A stretch of DNA of 50,674 nucleotides from Alphaproteobacteria bacterium. Lineage in GTDB: Bacteria; Pseudomonadota; Alphaproteobacteria; Elsterales; Elsteraceae. Positions 50,642-50,674 of the stretch are shown here, in pieces (position 1 is the first letter of the stretch; each line of letters begins with the position of its first letter). A model generated the notes under the pieces. The model did no database searches. It had not been told where the DNA came from and worked only from the letters and a program-made list of their open reading frames with translations. The stretch lies in assembly GCA_004292755.1 (NCBI GenBank), contig RDXE01000046.1, positions 1-50,674 on the forward strand, in the 5' to 3' direction. The position numbers were made by a program, and so were the translations under genes.

Positions 50642-50674
50642 CGTCGAGACCGTTCCCAGCGACAGCCCGCCGTC

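Noticed and set aside
1-50674. CRISPR arrays, complete insertion sequences, prophage genes, tRNA and rRNA genes
   Set aside because: No regularly spaced repeats, transposase or phage motifs, tRNA cloverleaf sequences or rRNA signatures were seen in either strand.

Overview
The window looks like a piece of the chromosome of a GC-rich alphaproteobacterium, probably of Rhodospirillales type. This rests on several lineage markers: a circularly permuted two-piece tmRNA gene with an ANDN-type tag, an alphaproteobacterial SspB adaptor, a DUF4170 protein, a ScfR/RamB-type regulator divergent from isocitrate lyase, and a DsbA-like gene directly ahead of smc. No rRNA, tRNA, complete insertion sequence, prophage or CRISPR array was seen. 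Forty-two protein genes and one RNA gene are called.

Layout. Positions 1-1660 are strikingly AT-rich and carry one gene for a nuclease-like domain fused to a P-loop ATPase, a foreign defence-type gene that appears cut short at its 3' end. 1.66-7.4 kb holds a membrane protein, a dienelactone hydrolase/SnoaL fusion, an N-formylglutamate deformylase and a Bug/TctC binding protein, with a divergent LysR regulator and a good LysR-type operator between them, then an AraC/GyrI regulator. 7.5-12 kb holds a 5'-nucleotidase, a YggS PLP protein, an orphan peptide-type binding protein and a small conserved protein. 12-16 kb holds a coupled YbdK-type ligase and second N-formylglutamate amidohydrolase, an SRPBCC protein and a YegD-like Hsp70. 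16-20.3 kb holds a DsbA-like protein and SMC. 20.5-24.3 kb is the glyoxylate region: a small tail-anchored protein, the ScfR/RamB regulator, aceA with a terminator, and a DUF4170 protein with strong terminators.

24.4-29.7 kb holds a CMD-like protein, a PAS-GGDEF diguanylate cyclase, a related protein with a degenerate GGDEF, a YafJ-like amidotransferase, gpsA, an EVE protein and a Rieske protein. 29.7-32.1 kb encodes a small secreted protein and an exported caspase-like protein with a peptidoglycan-binding domain. 32.2-35.1 kb holds class I fumarase, sspB and ssrA. 35.1-37.9 kb is a TAXI-TRAP uptake pair. 38-40.6 kb is an overlapping pair, HD-GYP plus soluble globin-coupled chemoreceptor. 40.7-50.6 kb holds an APH-type kinase, ETF-ubiquinone oxidoreductase, family-4-type uracil-DNA glycosylase, lytic transglycosylase, MoaB, a family-9 glycosyltransferase and an ADP-forming acyl-CoA synthetase fused to a GNAT domain.

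Functional threads: organic-acid use (aceA with its regulator, fumarase, ETF-QO, TRAP and Bug binding proteins, acyl-CoA synthetase), c-di-GMP and oxygen signalling (GGDEF, degenerate GGDEF, HD-GYP, globin sensor), and ribosome rescue with tagged-protein degradation (ssrA next to sspB). The most interesting items are the AT-rich nuclease-ATPase gene, the ssrA-sspB linkage, the exported caspase locus and the two cyclic-di-GMP gene sets.
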